Assembly: GCA_017305935.1 (NCBI GenBank)
Contig: JAFKJU010000017.1
Location: forward strand, 62,001 to 126,000
Source: Hyphomicrobiales bacterium
GTDB lineage: Bacteria; Pseudomonadota; Alphaproteobacteria; Rhizobiales; Rhizobiaceae
Length of the DNA stretch: 64,000 nucleotides
Direction: 5' to 3'
Under the pieces are notes generated by a model. The model ran no database searches. It saw only the letters and a program-made list of their open reading frames with translations, and was not told the DNA's origin. Of the stretch, positions 1-8,155 are shown piece by piece. The first letter of the stretch is position 1. Each line of letters opens with the position of its first letter. A program made the position numbers and the translations under genes.

Positions 1-68
1 ACCGTCATGCGCGACAGCGCGTGGCGGTTTTGTTTTATGCTTGGAAGATAGGTGACCGGGAGGTGCGA

Positions 69-101
69 AAGTCGCGTGGAACCGATCCTTCCACGCGACT
101 T
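69..101. terminator. 13-bp perfect hairpin, possible terminator
   Basis: A perfect 13-bp stem, AAGTCGCGTGGAA and its complement, flanks a 7-nt loop (82-88). There is no T-run on the plus side. On the minus strand the stem is followed by a short TTTC. It could end a transcript from outside the window or be an mRNA structure. Confidence 0.4.
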
Positions 102-177
102 GCCAAACAACGGCCGCCTCAAAAAACACACACAAAGGCGCGCTTGCCTCCGATACGCACTACCTGATCCGGAGGTT

Positions 178-198
178 TGTGACTGTACTCGCGTCACA
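178..198. promoter_or_regulatory. Inverted repeat TGTGAC-N9-GTCACA, candidate operator
   Basis: Six-base half sites TGTGAC and GTCACA are separated by 9 bases about 510 bp upstream of the betaine-binding protein gene. The half-sites are of the size bound by dimeric regulators. No regulator can be assigned from the sequence alone. Confidence 0.25.
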
Positions 199-708
199 GC
201 CAGACATTTAGCCGAACATCCTTACCGGTCGGTTATCAAGGTCTTAATCAATGGTGAATTTTCATTTTTTCGCAAAAAAACGAAAAAAATCTTCGTATGA
301 AGATTCGGCGCGGACAGGATAGAATTCGTCTCAATCGAGCGTGCGTCTGAGCCATAAAAATATCTCAGGCCAATCATAAGAAAAAAATGGGGCAAAAATT
401 GCCGGAAACGGCCGCGGCACCCGCCTATTTTATGCGCAGGCGCCCCGCCTTGTGGCCAGACCGTCGACATGCGCCGCGAACAGGCGGTTGATTTCTGCAA
501 TGAAAGCCGTAGGGTTACGCCCAGCCGGTGAAAAATTGCCCAGATAAAAAAAGGAACACGCCGGCACAACGCCTGATCGGTTGCCTGCATGGAAGGCTCC
601 CGTCGCGCGGCGCACAACCTCGCTCCTAGAGTGGCCGGGATGCTCGCAGTGATCCGGTCCATTGTCGAACGAAAACACTGCATCACAAGACTGGGAGGTC
701 TTAAGATT

Positions 709-1704
709 ATGAAGAAGCTGATCGCTTCAACTTTCCTCGCCGGTGGTCTGTTCGCGCTCGCCGGCACGGCTCATGCCGATTGCGGCGACGTCTCGATCGC
801 GGAAATGAACTGGGCCTCCGCCGGCGTGGCAGCCCATGTGGACAAGATGATCCTGGAGAACGGCTACGGCTGCAAGGTGACGCTGGTCGCCGGCGACACC
901 ATGCCGACCTTCACCTCGATGAACGAGAAGTCCGAACCGGACATGGCCCCGGAATTCTGGGTCAACTCGGTGCGGACCGCGCTCGATGCGGCGATTGCCG
1001 AAGGCCGCATCATCCAGGCTGCGCCGCTGCTCAGCGACGGCGGCGTCGAAGGCTGGTGGATTCCGAAATTCCTCGCAGACGCCCATCCGGATATCAAGAC
1101 GGTGCAGGATGCTCTGAAGCATCCGGAGCTCTTCCCGGCGCCGGAAGACCCGTCCAAGGCCGCCGTCATCAACTGCCCGTCCGGCTGGAACTGCCAGGTG
1201 TCGACCGCCAACCTCTACAAGGCGCTCAACGCCGAGAAGGACGGCTTCCAGCTCGTCGACAGCGGTTCGGCCGCCGGCCTCGACGGCTCGATCGCCAACG
1301 CCTTCGAGAAGAAGACCGGTTGGCTCGGCTACTACTGGGCGCCGACCGCCATCCTCGGCAAATATGAGATGACCAAGCTTAGCTTCGGCGTCGAGCACGA
1401 CAAGAAGGAATGGGATGCCTGCACGGCGGTTCCCGATTGCGCCAATCCGAAGGTCAACGCCTACCCGACCTCCGACGTCTACACCATCGTGACCAAGCAG
1501 TTCTCCGAAAAGGCGGGCGTAGCGATGGATTACGTCAAGACGCGCAAGTGGGACAACCAGACGGTCGGCAAGGTTCTCGCCTGGATGACCGACAACCAGG
1601 GCACGAACGAGGACGCCGCCAAGTATTTCCTGCAGACCTATCCCGACATGTGGACCAAGTGGGTCGCGCCGGATGTCGCCGAAAAGGTGAAGGCAGCCCT
1701 CTGA
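709..1704 (+). CDS. Glycine betaine/quaternary amine ABC transporter, periplasmic binding protein
   Basis: This is the periplasmic binding protein of a quaternary-amine importer (OpuAC/ProX fold), 331 aa. It begins with a signal peptide, MKKLIASTFLAGGLFALAGT, cleaved after the following AHA. The mature protein starts DCGDVSIAEMNW. It has several Trp and Tyr residues in the places where this family builds an aromatic box for trimethylammonium groups (for example EFWVNS, VEGWWIPK, WLGYYWAP). I chose ATG 709 because GGGAGG sits at 693-698 and the signal peptide starts there, although an open frame extends upstream. The permease and ATPase follow on the same strand. Betaine-type substrate is family-level knowledge; the exact ligand (glycine betaine, proline betaine or choline) is not settled. 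Confidence 0.9.
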   Translation: MKKLIASTFLAGGLFALAGTAHADCGDVSIAEMNWASAGVAAHVDKMILENGYGCKVTLVAGDTMPTFTSMNEKSEPDMAPEFWVNSVRTALDAAIAEGRIIQAAPLLSDGGVEGWWIPKFLADAHPDIKTVQDALKHPELFPAPEDPSKAAVINCPSGWNCQVSTANLYKALNAEKDGFQLVDSGSAAGLDGSIANAFEKKTGWLGYYWAPTAILGKYEMTKLSFGVEHDKKEWDACTAVPDCANPKVNAYPTSDVYTIVTKQFSEKAGVAMDYVKTRKWDNQTVGKVLAWMTDNQGTNEDAAKYFLQTYPDMWTKWVAPDVAEKVKAAL

Positions 1705-1745
1705 CGGCGGGATGACCGGTTTCCGGTCGATACGCCAGCCTTTTG

Positions 1746-1768
1746 CCCGGCCGCCCGTTGCGGCCGGG
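1746..1768 (+). terminator. Hairpin between binding-protein and permease genes
   Basis: A perfect 9-bp stem, CCCGGCCGC/GCGGCCGGG, has a 5-nt loop and is followed only by a short T-run. It lies 42 bases after the binding-protein stop. In ABC operons such intercistronic hairpins often stabilise the binding-protein message or partly terminate, giving more binding protein than permease. That role is inferred here. Confidence 0.5.
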
Positions 1769-1934
1769 GTTTCTCCACCCTTTCCCCCCGAGGCGGCGAA
1801 GGGCATATCGTGGGAGATGTGCAACCATAAGGTCGCAAACAGACCGGAGTCCTGCACATCGATCCTTCAAGAATGCGTCGCCAAGCGTGCGCATCTCAAG
1901 ACCGGCAGCAAAGCCGGCGAACAAAGGGGAACAA

Positions 1935-2846
1935 ATGGCAATACAATGCACCATACTGCCCGACCTTCTCTGTAATTTTCCGGCCATCGGCGACACGTCG
2001 ATCCGTGCGGCCCGCAAGACGATCGATGACGGCTTCCGCAATCTGGTTCGCGCCAACAGCGACCTCATCTCCGTCGTCGTGCGTCCATTGCAACTGTTCC
2101 TGAATTTTCTGGAAGACCTCTTCGTCTCCACTCCGTGGATCGTGGTCCTGCTGATCATGATGGCGATCGTCTATGCCGCCAGCCGCAATATCCGCATCAC
2201 CCTCGGCACCGCGGTGTCGATGATGCTGATCGGCGCGGTCGGCCTGTGGAACGACACGATGGTGACGCTGGCGATCGTCACGGTCGCGACCCTGATCGCC
2301 ATCCTGGTCGGCCTGCCGATCGGCATTCTCATGGCGCGCTCCGACCGGCTGCAAAGCATCGTCAACCCGATCCTCGACGTGATGCAGACCATGCCGAGCT
2401 TCGTCTACCTCATTCCGGTCGTCGTCATCTTCGGTATCGGCAAGGTGCCGGGCCTGATCGCCGTCGTCATCTATGCCGTCCCGCCGATGATTCGCCTGAC
2501 AAATCTCGGCATAAGGCTCGTCGACAAGGAAGTTCTGGAGGCGGCCGACGCCTTCGGCTCGTCCAGCCGCCAAAAGCTGCGCAACGTGCAGATACCCCTG
2601 GCGCTGCCGACGATCATGGCCGGCATCAATCAGACGATCATGATGTCGCTCGCCATGGTGGTCGTCGCCTCGATGGTCGGCGTCGGCGGCCTCGGCAAGA
2701 ACGTCCTGCAGGCCATCAACAATCAGTTCTTCACGATCGGGTTCCTGAACGGCTTTGCGCTCGTCGTCATCGCCATCATCTTCGATCGCACCAGCCAGGC
2801 TTTCGGCCGGCGCCTGCAAAAACACTCGGAGGTCATTCATGGCTAG
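1935..2846 (+). CDS. Betaine-type ABC transporter permease
   Basis: Inner-membrane permease of the ProW/OpuAB (BPD_transp_1) family, 303 aa. A soluble N-terminus of about 70 residues is followed by a run of hydrophobic helices, starting at STPWIVVLLIMMAIVYAAS. The EAA loop that docks to the ATPase reads EAADAFGSSSRQKLRNVQIP. Start ATG 1935 is chosen because AAAGGGGA is at 1923-1930; upstream in-frame codons have no such site. The 3' end overlaps the ATPase gene by 8 bases, so the two are translationally coupled. It works with the preceding binding protein to import a quaternary amine. Confidence 0.92.
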   Translation: MAIQCTILPDLLCNFPAIGDTSIRAARKTIDDGFRNLVRANSDLISVVVRPLQLFLNFLEDLFVSTPWIVVLLIMMAIVYAASRNIRITLGTAVSMMLIGAVGLWNDTMVTLAIVTVATLIAILVGLPIGILMARSDRLQSIVNPILDVMQTMPSFVYLIPVVVIFGIGKVPGLIAVVIYAVPPMIRLTNLGIRLVDKEVLEAADAFGSSSRQKLRNVQIPLALPTIMAGINQTIMMSLAMVVVASMVGVGGLGKNVLQAINNQFFTIGFLNGFALVVIAIIFDRTSQAFGRRLQKHSEVIHG

Positions 2847-3885
2847 TCACGGCATCGAGGTCAAAAACCTCTACAAGATTTTCGGACCGCGTGGGCGCGA
2901 TTACATCGATGCCGTCAAGGGCGGCCTGAGCAAGCAGGAACTGAACGAAAAATACGGCCATGTGCTCGGCCTGCAGGATATCAACGTCTCGATGCCGGGC
3001 GGCGGCATCACGGTCGTCATGGGCCTGTCCGGTTCGGGCAAGTCGACGCTGATCCGCCACATCAACCGCCTGATCGATCCCACTGCCGGCGAAGTGCTCT
3101 ATGACGGTGTCGACGTCTGCCGGATGAACGAGAACGACCTGCGCGCCTTCCGCCGCCACAAGACGGCGATGGTGTTCCAGAAATTCGCGCTGCTGCCGCA
3201 TCGCACCGTGCTCGACAACGCCGTCTACGGCCTGGAAATCCAGGGCGTCGACCGCAATGAAAGCGTCAAGCGCGCCAGCCAGTGGATCGAGCGCGTCGGC
3301 CTCAGGGGCTTCGAGCGGCATTATCCCAACCAGCTTTCGGGCGGCATGCAGCAGCGCGTCGGCCTGGCCCGGGCGCTGACCAACGATGCCGACATCCTGC
3401 TGATGGACGAAGCCTATTCGGCGCTCGACCCGCTGATCCGCGTCGACATGCAGACGGTCCTGCTCGAACTGCAGAAGGAGTTGAAGAAGACCGTCGTCTT
3501 CATCACCCACGATCTCGATGAGGCCCTGCGGCTCGGCGACACCATCGCCATCCTGCGTGACGGTCGCGTCGTCCAGCAGGGCACCGGCCAGCAGATCGTG
3601 CTGACACCAGCCGACGAATACATTACCGCCTTCGTCAAGGAGGTGAACCGCGGCCGCGTCATCCAGGCCAAGACGGTGATGAAGCCGCTCGCCGGAACGC
3701 CCGAGGGCATGCCGATCCCGCATGACATGATCCTGGAAACCGTCGCCAAGTCCCTGACGGAGAACGGACAGACCCAGGCGCATGTTGTCGATGCCGCCGG
3801 CCAGCCCATCGGACGCATCGACCTGCCGATCGTCATCACCGCCATGGTGACGCCGACCAGCCACCTGCAGCAACAGGCGGCCTGA
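2839..3885 (+). CDS. Betaine-type ABC transporter ATP-binding protein
   Basis: Cytoplasmic ATPase of the importer, ProV/OpuAA type, 348 aa. Walker A is GLSGSGKST at residues 62-70, the ABC signature LSGGMQQRV at 166-174, and Walker B ILLMDE at 186-191. The sequence EAYSALDPLIR after Walker B is typical of betaine importers. After about residue 265 there is only a short C-terminal part, roughly one CBS-like unit, so the double CBS osmosensor seen in some OpuA and ProV proteins looks reduced. Start ATG 2839 has CGGAGG at 2827-2832 and overlaps the permease end. A strong terminator follows. Confidence 0.92.
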   Translation: MASHGIEVKNLYKIFGPRGRDYIDAVKGGLSKQELNEKYGHVLGLQDINVSMPGGGITVVMGLSGSGKSTLIRHINRLIDPTAGEVLYDGVDVCRMNENDLRAFRRHKTAMVFQKFALLPHRTVLDNAVYGLEIQGVDRNESVKRASQWIERVGLRGFERHYPNQLSGGMQQRVGLARALTNDADILLMDEAYSALDPLIRVDMQTVLLELQKELKKTVVFITHDLDEALRLGDTIAILRDGRVVQQGTGQQIVLTPADEYITAFVKEVNRGRVIQAKTVMKPLAGTPEGMPIPHDMILETVAKSLTENGQTQAHVVDAAGQPIGRIDLPIVITAMVTPTSHLQQQAA

Positions 3886-3916
3886 CGCCGGGCTCCATCT
3901 TTCGCTATCTGCCGAG

Positions 3917-3940
3917 ACGCCGCCCACCGGGCGGCGTTTT
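3917..3940 (+). terminator. Rho-independent terminator of the betaine importer operon
   Basis: Stem CGCCGCCC/GGGCGGCG with loop ACC, extended by an A-T pair, followed by TTTT. It lies 31 bases past the ATPase stop and separates the importer from bmt. Confidence 0.85.
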
Positions 3941-3969
3941 GCCGTTGGTTCCACATCGATAGTTGCAAT

Positions 3970-3991
3970 GATATAAAGATATGTTTATATC
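3970..3991. promoter_or_regulatory. 22-bp near-perfect A/T-rich palindrome upstream of bmt
   Basis: The two 11-base halves GATATAAAGAT and ATGTTTATATC are complementary except for one position. The site lies 31 bases before the bmt start. A/T-rich palindromes of this form precede methionine-cycle genes in Proteobacteria, where ArsR-type regulators such as SahR bind. The link to that regulator is inferred from resemblance only. Confidence 0.5.
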
Positions 3992-4021
3992 TTTCTGAAA
4001 TTCAGTTCGAGAGGATAAACG

Positions 4022-5038
4022 ATGACCGCGACCGCCAACCCGCTTCAGGAGCTTCTCGCCGAGAAAGGTGTGCTGCTCGCAGATGGCGCCACCGGCACCA
4101 ACCTGTTCGCCATGGGGCTGGAAGCGGGCGAAGCGCCGGAACTCTGGCTGGAGAGTCAGCCGGAAAAGATCGTCAAGCTGCATCAGGATTTCGTCGATGC
4201 CGGCGCGGACATCATCCTCACCAACAGCTTTGGCGGCACCCGCCACCGGCTGAAGCTGCACCATGCGGCCGACCGCGTCTTCGAACTCAACAAAAAGGCC
4301 GCTCAAATCGCCCGCGAGGTCGCCGACAAGGCGGGCCGCCGGGTGATCGTCGCCGGCTCGGTCGGACCGACCGGTGAACTGCTGCAGCCGCTCGGCGCGC
4401 TGACCTATGACGAGGCGGTCGCCGCCTTTGCCGAACAGATCGAGGGCCTGAAGGCCGGCGGCGCCGAAATCGCCTGGATCGAAACCATGTCCGCGCCGGA
4501 GGAAATCCGCGCGGCGGCGGAAGCTGCCGTCAAGGTCGGCCTGCCCTATATCTATACCGGCTCGTTCGACACCGCCGGCAAGACGATGATGGGCCTAGCG
4601 CCGAAGGATATCCACGGTGTCGCCGGCGATATCGGCAGCGGCCCGCTGGCCGTCGGCGCCAATTGCGGCGTCGGCGCTTCGGATATTCTCGCCAGCCTGC
4701 TCGACATGACCGAAGCCGACTCGGCGGCAACCGTCATCGTCAAGGGCAATTGCGGCATTCCCGAATTCCGCGGCTCCGAGATCCATTACTCCGGCACACC
4801 GCCGCTGATGGCCACCTATGCGCGGCTTGCCCGCGACGCCGGCGCAAAGATCATCGGCGGTTGCTGCGGCACATCCTGCAGCCATCTGGCCGCGATGCGC
4901 GAGGCGCTCGACACCTACACGCCCTCGCCGCGCCCGACACTTGCCGAGATCGTCGAAAAGATCGGCCCCTTGCGCAACAAGACGGCCAACGAAACACCCT
5001 CGGCCGCCCCGCGCGAACGCGGTCGCCGTCGCGGATAA
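4022..5038 (+). CDS. bmt: Betaine-homocysteine S-methyltransferase
   Basis: Cytoplasmic zinc methyltransferase that moves a methyl group from glycine betaine to homocysteine, giving dimethylglycine and methionine; 338 aa. The N-terminal LADGATGTNL and the zinc cysteines are all present: C215 in GANCGVG, and C281 and C282 in GGCCGTS. It belongs to the bacterial homocysteine S-methyltransferase family, and rhizobia are known to carry such a Bmt. The betaine importer just upstream fits this substrate. The start has GAGAGGA upstream. The C-terminus ends in an Arg-rich tail (RERGRRRG, 331-338) like those of other proteins in this locus. A palindrome at 3970-3991 probably controls it. Confidence 0.88.
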   Translation: MTATANPLQELLAEKGVLLADGATGTNLFAMGLEAGEAPELWLESQPEKIVKLHQDFVDAGADIILTNSFGGTRHRLKLHHAADRVFELNKKAAQIAREVADKAGRRVIVAGSVGPTGELLQPLGALTYDEAVAAFAEQIEGLKAGGAEIAWIETMSAPEEIRAAAEAAVKVGLPYIYTGSFDTAGKTMMGLAPKDIHGVAGDIGSGPLAVGANCGVGASDILASLLDMTEADSAATVIVKGNCGIPEFRGSEIHYSGTPPLMATYARLARDAGAKIIGGCCGTSCSHLAAMREALDTYTPSPRPTLAEIVEKIGPLRNKTANETPSAAPRERGRRRG

Positions 5039-5119
5039 GGCTGGAGAGGTTCCGGCGGTCAGTCCTGCGTCAGCCTCGCCCGTTAAAGGGGGAGGAACGC
5101 AACGGACCGCCGAAACCGC

Positions 5120-6853
5120 ATGTCAAAAGCCCTGCAATCCGCCCTGAAAAGCTACAAGAGCGGAAACTACCGCAAGACGCTGATCGAACTGGCGCCGGCG
5201 TTGCGCGCTCCCTCCGTTCCCGTCGAGTTTCTGCTGATTGCCGCGCAATGCTGCACCCGAACCGAAAAACTCGCCGAGGCGGCGCGTTATTATGCCCGTG
5301 CCGCAGAGCTGAAACAGGGGCGCGACGCGCTTCTGCTGCGCACGCTGGCGGCCCGCACCGCCATGCAGGCCGGGGATATGGAAACGGCCCTGACGAACGC
5401 CCGGCTGGCCGCGCGTGGCGGCCCTTTCGATCCCGAAGCCGAAAGCACCTATCGGCGGCTGCAACGTATGATGCTCTGCCTGCCTGAAATGGAGGCCGAG
5501 CAAGACGCCTTCCTCGCACGCCTGCAAGCCGGCGACCCGGTCTACCTGGGATTGGAAGCGCCGATGGAAAACATCATGTGGTGCGACGACGAAGCAATCA
5601 CCAGCCGCGTCACCTTCATCAGCGGCGGCGAGGCGTTCACGCCGCAATCGCAGGCGCAACGGCGCGCCCGGCCGCATGTCTGGAACGACAAGCTGCGCAT
5701 CGGCTACCTGTCCAACGATTATTGCGACCAACATGCCACCATGATGCTGTTCCAGGGCGTCATTTTCGCGCATGATCCGGAAAAATGCGAGGTCTATCAC
5801 TTCTGCCATACGCCGGCGGACGTGATTTCCGCCGATATGGGCAAACGCCAGGCATATCCCGGATTGATTCCCGTCGGTCACCTCGACGACGAAACCGCCG
5901 AAGCGCGCATCCGCGCCTGCAACATAGACATCCTCGTCGACCTGAAGGGCCATTCGAAGGATACCCGCACCAGCCTGATCAATCGCGGACTGGCGCCGGT
6001 CCAGGTGTCGTGGCTCGGCTTTCCAGGTTCCGGCACCGGTATCGATTGCGACTATTTCATCGGCGATGCCATCGTGACGCCGGACGGGTCGAAGCCTTTC
6101 TATCACGAGAAACTGTGCCGCCTGCCGGAAACCTATCAACCCAACGACAATCGCTTCCGCGCCCTGCCGCCTCCGGCCAGCCGCGCAAGCCTCGGCTTGC
6201 CGGAAACCGCCTTCGTGCTCGCCTCATTCAACACCGTGCGCAAGATCACGCCGGAAACGGCGCGCCTCTGGGCGCGGGTCTTGCAGGCCATCCCCGACAG
6301 TATCCTCTGGATGATCTGCGAGGAAGGCCAGCCCAGGCGAAATTTCATCGCCTATATGCAAGGCCTTGGCATCGATCCTGCCCGCATCGTCTTTACCGGG
6401 CGCGCCTCCCATGCCGCGCATATGGCCCGCCTTCAGGCTGCCGATCTCGGGCTCGATACCTTCCCCTGCAACGGCCATACCACCACGTCGGACAAGCTGT
6501 GGGCCGGGCTCCCCGTGGTGACGAAGAAGGGACGCAGCTTTGCCTCGCGCGTTTCCGAAAGCCTGCTCGGCGCGCTCGGCCTTTCGGAACTGGTGGCGGA
6601 AGATGAAGACGGCCTTGTCGCGCTCTGCCGGGCGCTGGCGGAGGATCGCTCGCGCTTGGCCGTCATTCGCGAAAAGATCGCCGCCAATCGCTTTACCCAT
6701 CCCCTGTTCGACACCGAACGCTTCACCCGCCATCTCGAACGCGCCTATGAAATGATGGCTGAGCGTGGCCGGGCCGGATTAGCGCCTGATCATATCGACG
6801 TGCCGCCCTTGCCGCCACGCGACGGCTCATTCGAACCCGCAGACCGCAATTGA
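5120..6853 (+). CDS. GT41-family (OGT/SPINDLY-like) glycosyltransferase
   Basis: Protein of 577 aa resembling O-linked GlcNAc transferases (GT41). Residues 1 to about 120 form a short helical, TPR-like repeat region. From about residue 190 the catalytic part begins with LRIGYLSNDYCDQHATMM, containing the H-x-T/H element of the family. Other family signatures are DILVDLKGHSKDTR, PVQVSWLGFPGSGTG, DYFIGDAIVTP and DTFPCNGHTTTSDKLWAGLPVVT, the last being the UDP-binding C-terminal region. Bacterial members modify proteins or envelope components; the target here is unknown. It starts 81 bases after bmt, and a small gene follows 22 bases later. No signal peptide is seen. Confidence 0.85.
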   Translation: MSKALQSALKSYKSGNYRKTLIELAPALRAPSVPVEFLLIAAQCCTRTEKLAEAARYYARAAELKQGRDALLLRTLAARTAMQAGDMETALTNARLAARGGPFDPEAESTYRRLQRMMLCLPEMEAEQDAFLARLQAGDPVYLGLEAPMENIMWCDDEAITSRVTFISGGEAFTPQSQAQRRARPHVWNDKLRIGYLSNDYCDQHATMMLFQGVIFAHDPEKCEVYHFCHTPADVISADMGKRQAYPGLIPVGHLDDETAEARIRACNIDILVDLKGHSKDTRTSLINRGLAPVQVSWLGFPGSGTGIDCDYFIGDAIVTPDGSKPFYHEKLCRLPETYQPNDNRFRALPPPASRASLGLPETAFVLASFNTVRKITPETARLWARVLQAIPDSILWMICEEGQPRRNFIAYMQGLGIDPARIVFTGRASHAAHMARLQAADLGLDTFPCNGHTTTSDKLWAGLPVVTKKGRSFASRVSESLLGALGLSELVAEDEDGLVALCRALAEDRSRLAVIREKIAANRFTHPLFDTERFTRHLERAYEMMAERGRAGLAPDHIDVPPLPPRDGSFEPADRN

Positions 6854-6875
6854 CGTGACGACAGGAGTTTTGCCG

Positions 6876-7265
6876 ATGTCCATTTTCCAGCCACGCCCCG
6901 CCATCTCCGCCACGCCCGCGGCATCCGCCGGCTTTGCCGATCGCGATGGCGTCGCCCGGAACCTTACCGGCTTCACCGAGGCGGACAAGGCGGCGTTGGT
7001 GGCCGGAATGGAGCATCCGCAGCGCGACGAAAGCCTGCTCGGCGGCCTCGAGCTGTTTCTCGACAACGCCTCGAAGGCGCATTTCCTCAACACGCTGAAG
7101 CTGGAAAAATGCGGCGAATGGCTGGGCGAGGCTGCGCCGGATCGCCTGCAGATTCGCCTCAACGAAATCGCTCGCCAGAGCCAGCATCCTGCCTTCGCCG
7201 CCTTCCGCACCGGCCTTGCCCGTTCCGGCGGGCTGGAACGCGCCTACCCGAAGTCGAAGCTCTGA
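6876..7265 (+). CDS. Conserved-looking hypothetical protein
   Basis: Soluble protein of 129 aa with no motif I recognise. The C-terminal two thirds looks helical and compact (for example FLDNASKAHFLNTLKLEKCG and RLQIRLNEIARQSQHPAF). ATG 6876 is chosen because AGGAG lies at 6863-6867. The gene begins 22 bases after the GT41 transferase, so they are probably co-transcribed, and it ends 1 base before the convergent DUF2233 gene. GC3 use is typical of the region, which supports it being real. No function is proposed. Confidence 0.7.
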   Translation: MSIFQPRPAISATPAASAGFADRDGVARNLTGFTEADKAALVAGMEHPQRDESLLGGLELFLDNASKAHFLNTLKLEKCGEWLGEAAPDRLQIRLNEIARQSQHPAFAAFRTGLARSGGLERAYPKSKL

Positions 7266-7266
7266 T

Positions 7267-8016
7267 TTAACCGGGATGCGTCTCGACCACGGCGAAGATC
7301 GGCCCCATCGGGAACAGCCGGTCCTCGCGCCCTGCCTCGGGAATGTAGAGGCTGGAAATCGTACCGTCGAGAAACAGCGCGTTGTCGCAAGCCATGATGT
7401 CGCGAAACAGCGTCGCGAAATCGTGGAATCGCACCGGCCCTTTCGAGACCACCGCATGGACCTTGCCGTCGCGATCGACGCCGACGCCATTGCGGATGTT
7501 CAGGCTGTCGCTCTTCGGCAGGAAGGCCGGATGGATTTTTCCGTCAATCACCAGCATTGGCCCCGATTGCGTCGCATACCAGGGCTTCAGCCCGGCGGCG
7601 AGATAGGCCTTGGTTTCCATGACACCCGCCTTGCCGCGGTCCATGTAGAAGATGCCGTTCGGCAGTAGATGGAAATTGCCGTAGCCGCCGCCGGTCACCG
7701 CCTTCTGGCGCTCGATGCCGTTTTCGACATAGAGCCCGACCGGTGCGAGATCGGCATGATACATGCCGGCATTCATGGCGAAGAGCACACGGGTGCGATC
7801 CACCGCGACATCGTCGAGCATCGGCCGGAAGGCGCCATAGGGTTTGCCGGCGTAATTGCTATGATAGAGCCGCAGTTCCTGCATCGCCGGATCGAAGGTG
7901 CAGACGAGATAGGTGTCGCCGAGATGCTCGACGTCACGGCAGAAATCAGCTGCCATGGCTTTTCCTGAAAACAGCAGCGCGGCGGAAGCGGCTATCAGCC
8001 TGATCCAGTAACGCAA
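7267..8016 (-). CDS. DUF2233 phosphodiester glycosidase-like secreted protein
   Basis: Exported protein of 249 aa in the DUF2233 (NAGPA/phosphodiester glycosidase-like) family. Typical stretches are VLFAMNAGMYHADLAPVGLY, NGIFYMDR, ATQSGPMLVIDG, IRNGVGVDRDGK and NALFLDGTISSLY. A signal peptide reads through RLIAASAALLFSGKAMA. I favour a TTG start at 8016 because GGGAGG lies nine bases upstream. An ATG at 8052 is in frame but falls inside a RIME-like repeat and has no ribosome site. Family members remove sugar phosphodiester caps or act in the cell envelope; the substrate here is unknown. It converges with the 129-aa gene. Confidence 0.78.
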   Translation of the reverse strand: MRYWIRLIAASAALLFSGKAMAADFCRDVEHLGDTYLVCTFDPAMQELRLYHSNYAGKPYGAFRPMLDDVAVDRTRVLFAMNAGMYHADLAPVGLYVENGIERQKAVTGGGYGNFHLLPNGIFYMDRGKAGVMETKAYLAAGLKPWYATQSGPMLVIDGKIHPAFLPKSDSLNIRNGVGVDRDGKVHAVVSKGPVRFHDFATLFRDIMACDNALFLDGTISSLYIPEAGREDRLFPMGPIFAVVETHPG

Positions 8017-8045
8017 ACGCTTTGGCCTCCCACCGATTCGATCCT

Positions 8046-8146
8046 GGAGCATTTCCGGGAAAATGGACACCGGTTTCCATCCGGAAATGCGACAAAACAA
8101 AGAGTTAGAGCGCTTTCGCGATTCGAGGAAAAGCGGAAATGCTCTA
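8046..8146. repeat. RIME-like intergenic repeat, full copy
   Basis: A 101-bp element with two palindromes. The first has arms GCATTTCCGG and CCGGAAATGC around a centre with ACCGGTTT. The second has arms AGAGC and GCTCT around a GCTTTCGCG core. The same arrangement and length occur at 35961-36061. The layout matches the rhizobial RIME family (about 108 bp, two palindromes). It sits between the DUF2233 gene and the ferredoxin-like gene. Confidence 0.8.
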
Positions 8147-8155
8147 AACCCGTTT

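Larger units (their letters stand above)
1..708. other. Intergenic region upstream of the betaine importer
   Basis: I see no convincing gene here. The short open frames present have no recognisable protein signature, and none reads as a plausible start with a ribosome binding site. The region contains a strong hairpin (69-101) and an inverted repeat TGTGAC-N9-GTCACA at 178-198. It also has A/T-rich stretches around 255-300 and 360-400 that could hold promoters. The importer operon promoter should lie in the last few hundred bases, but I cannot place -35 and -10 boxes with confidence. Confidence 0.6.

Noticed and set aside
52-300. 82-aa open frame on the plus strand
   Set aside because: It has no ribosome site, crosses the 69-101 hairpin, and has no protein-like features.
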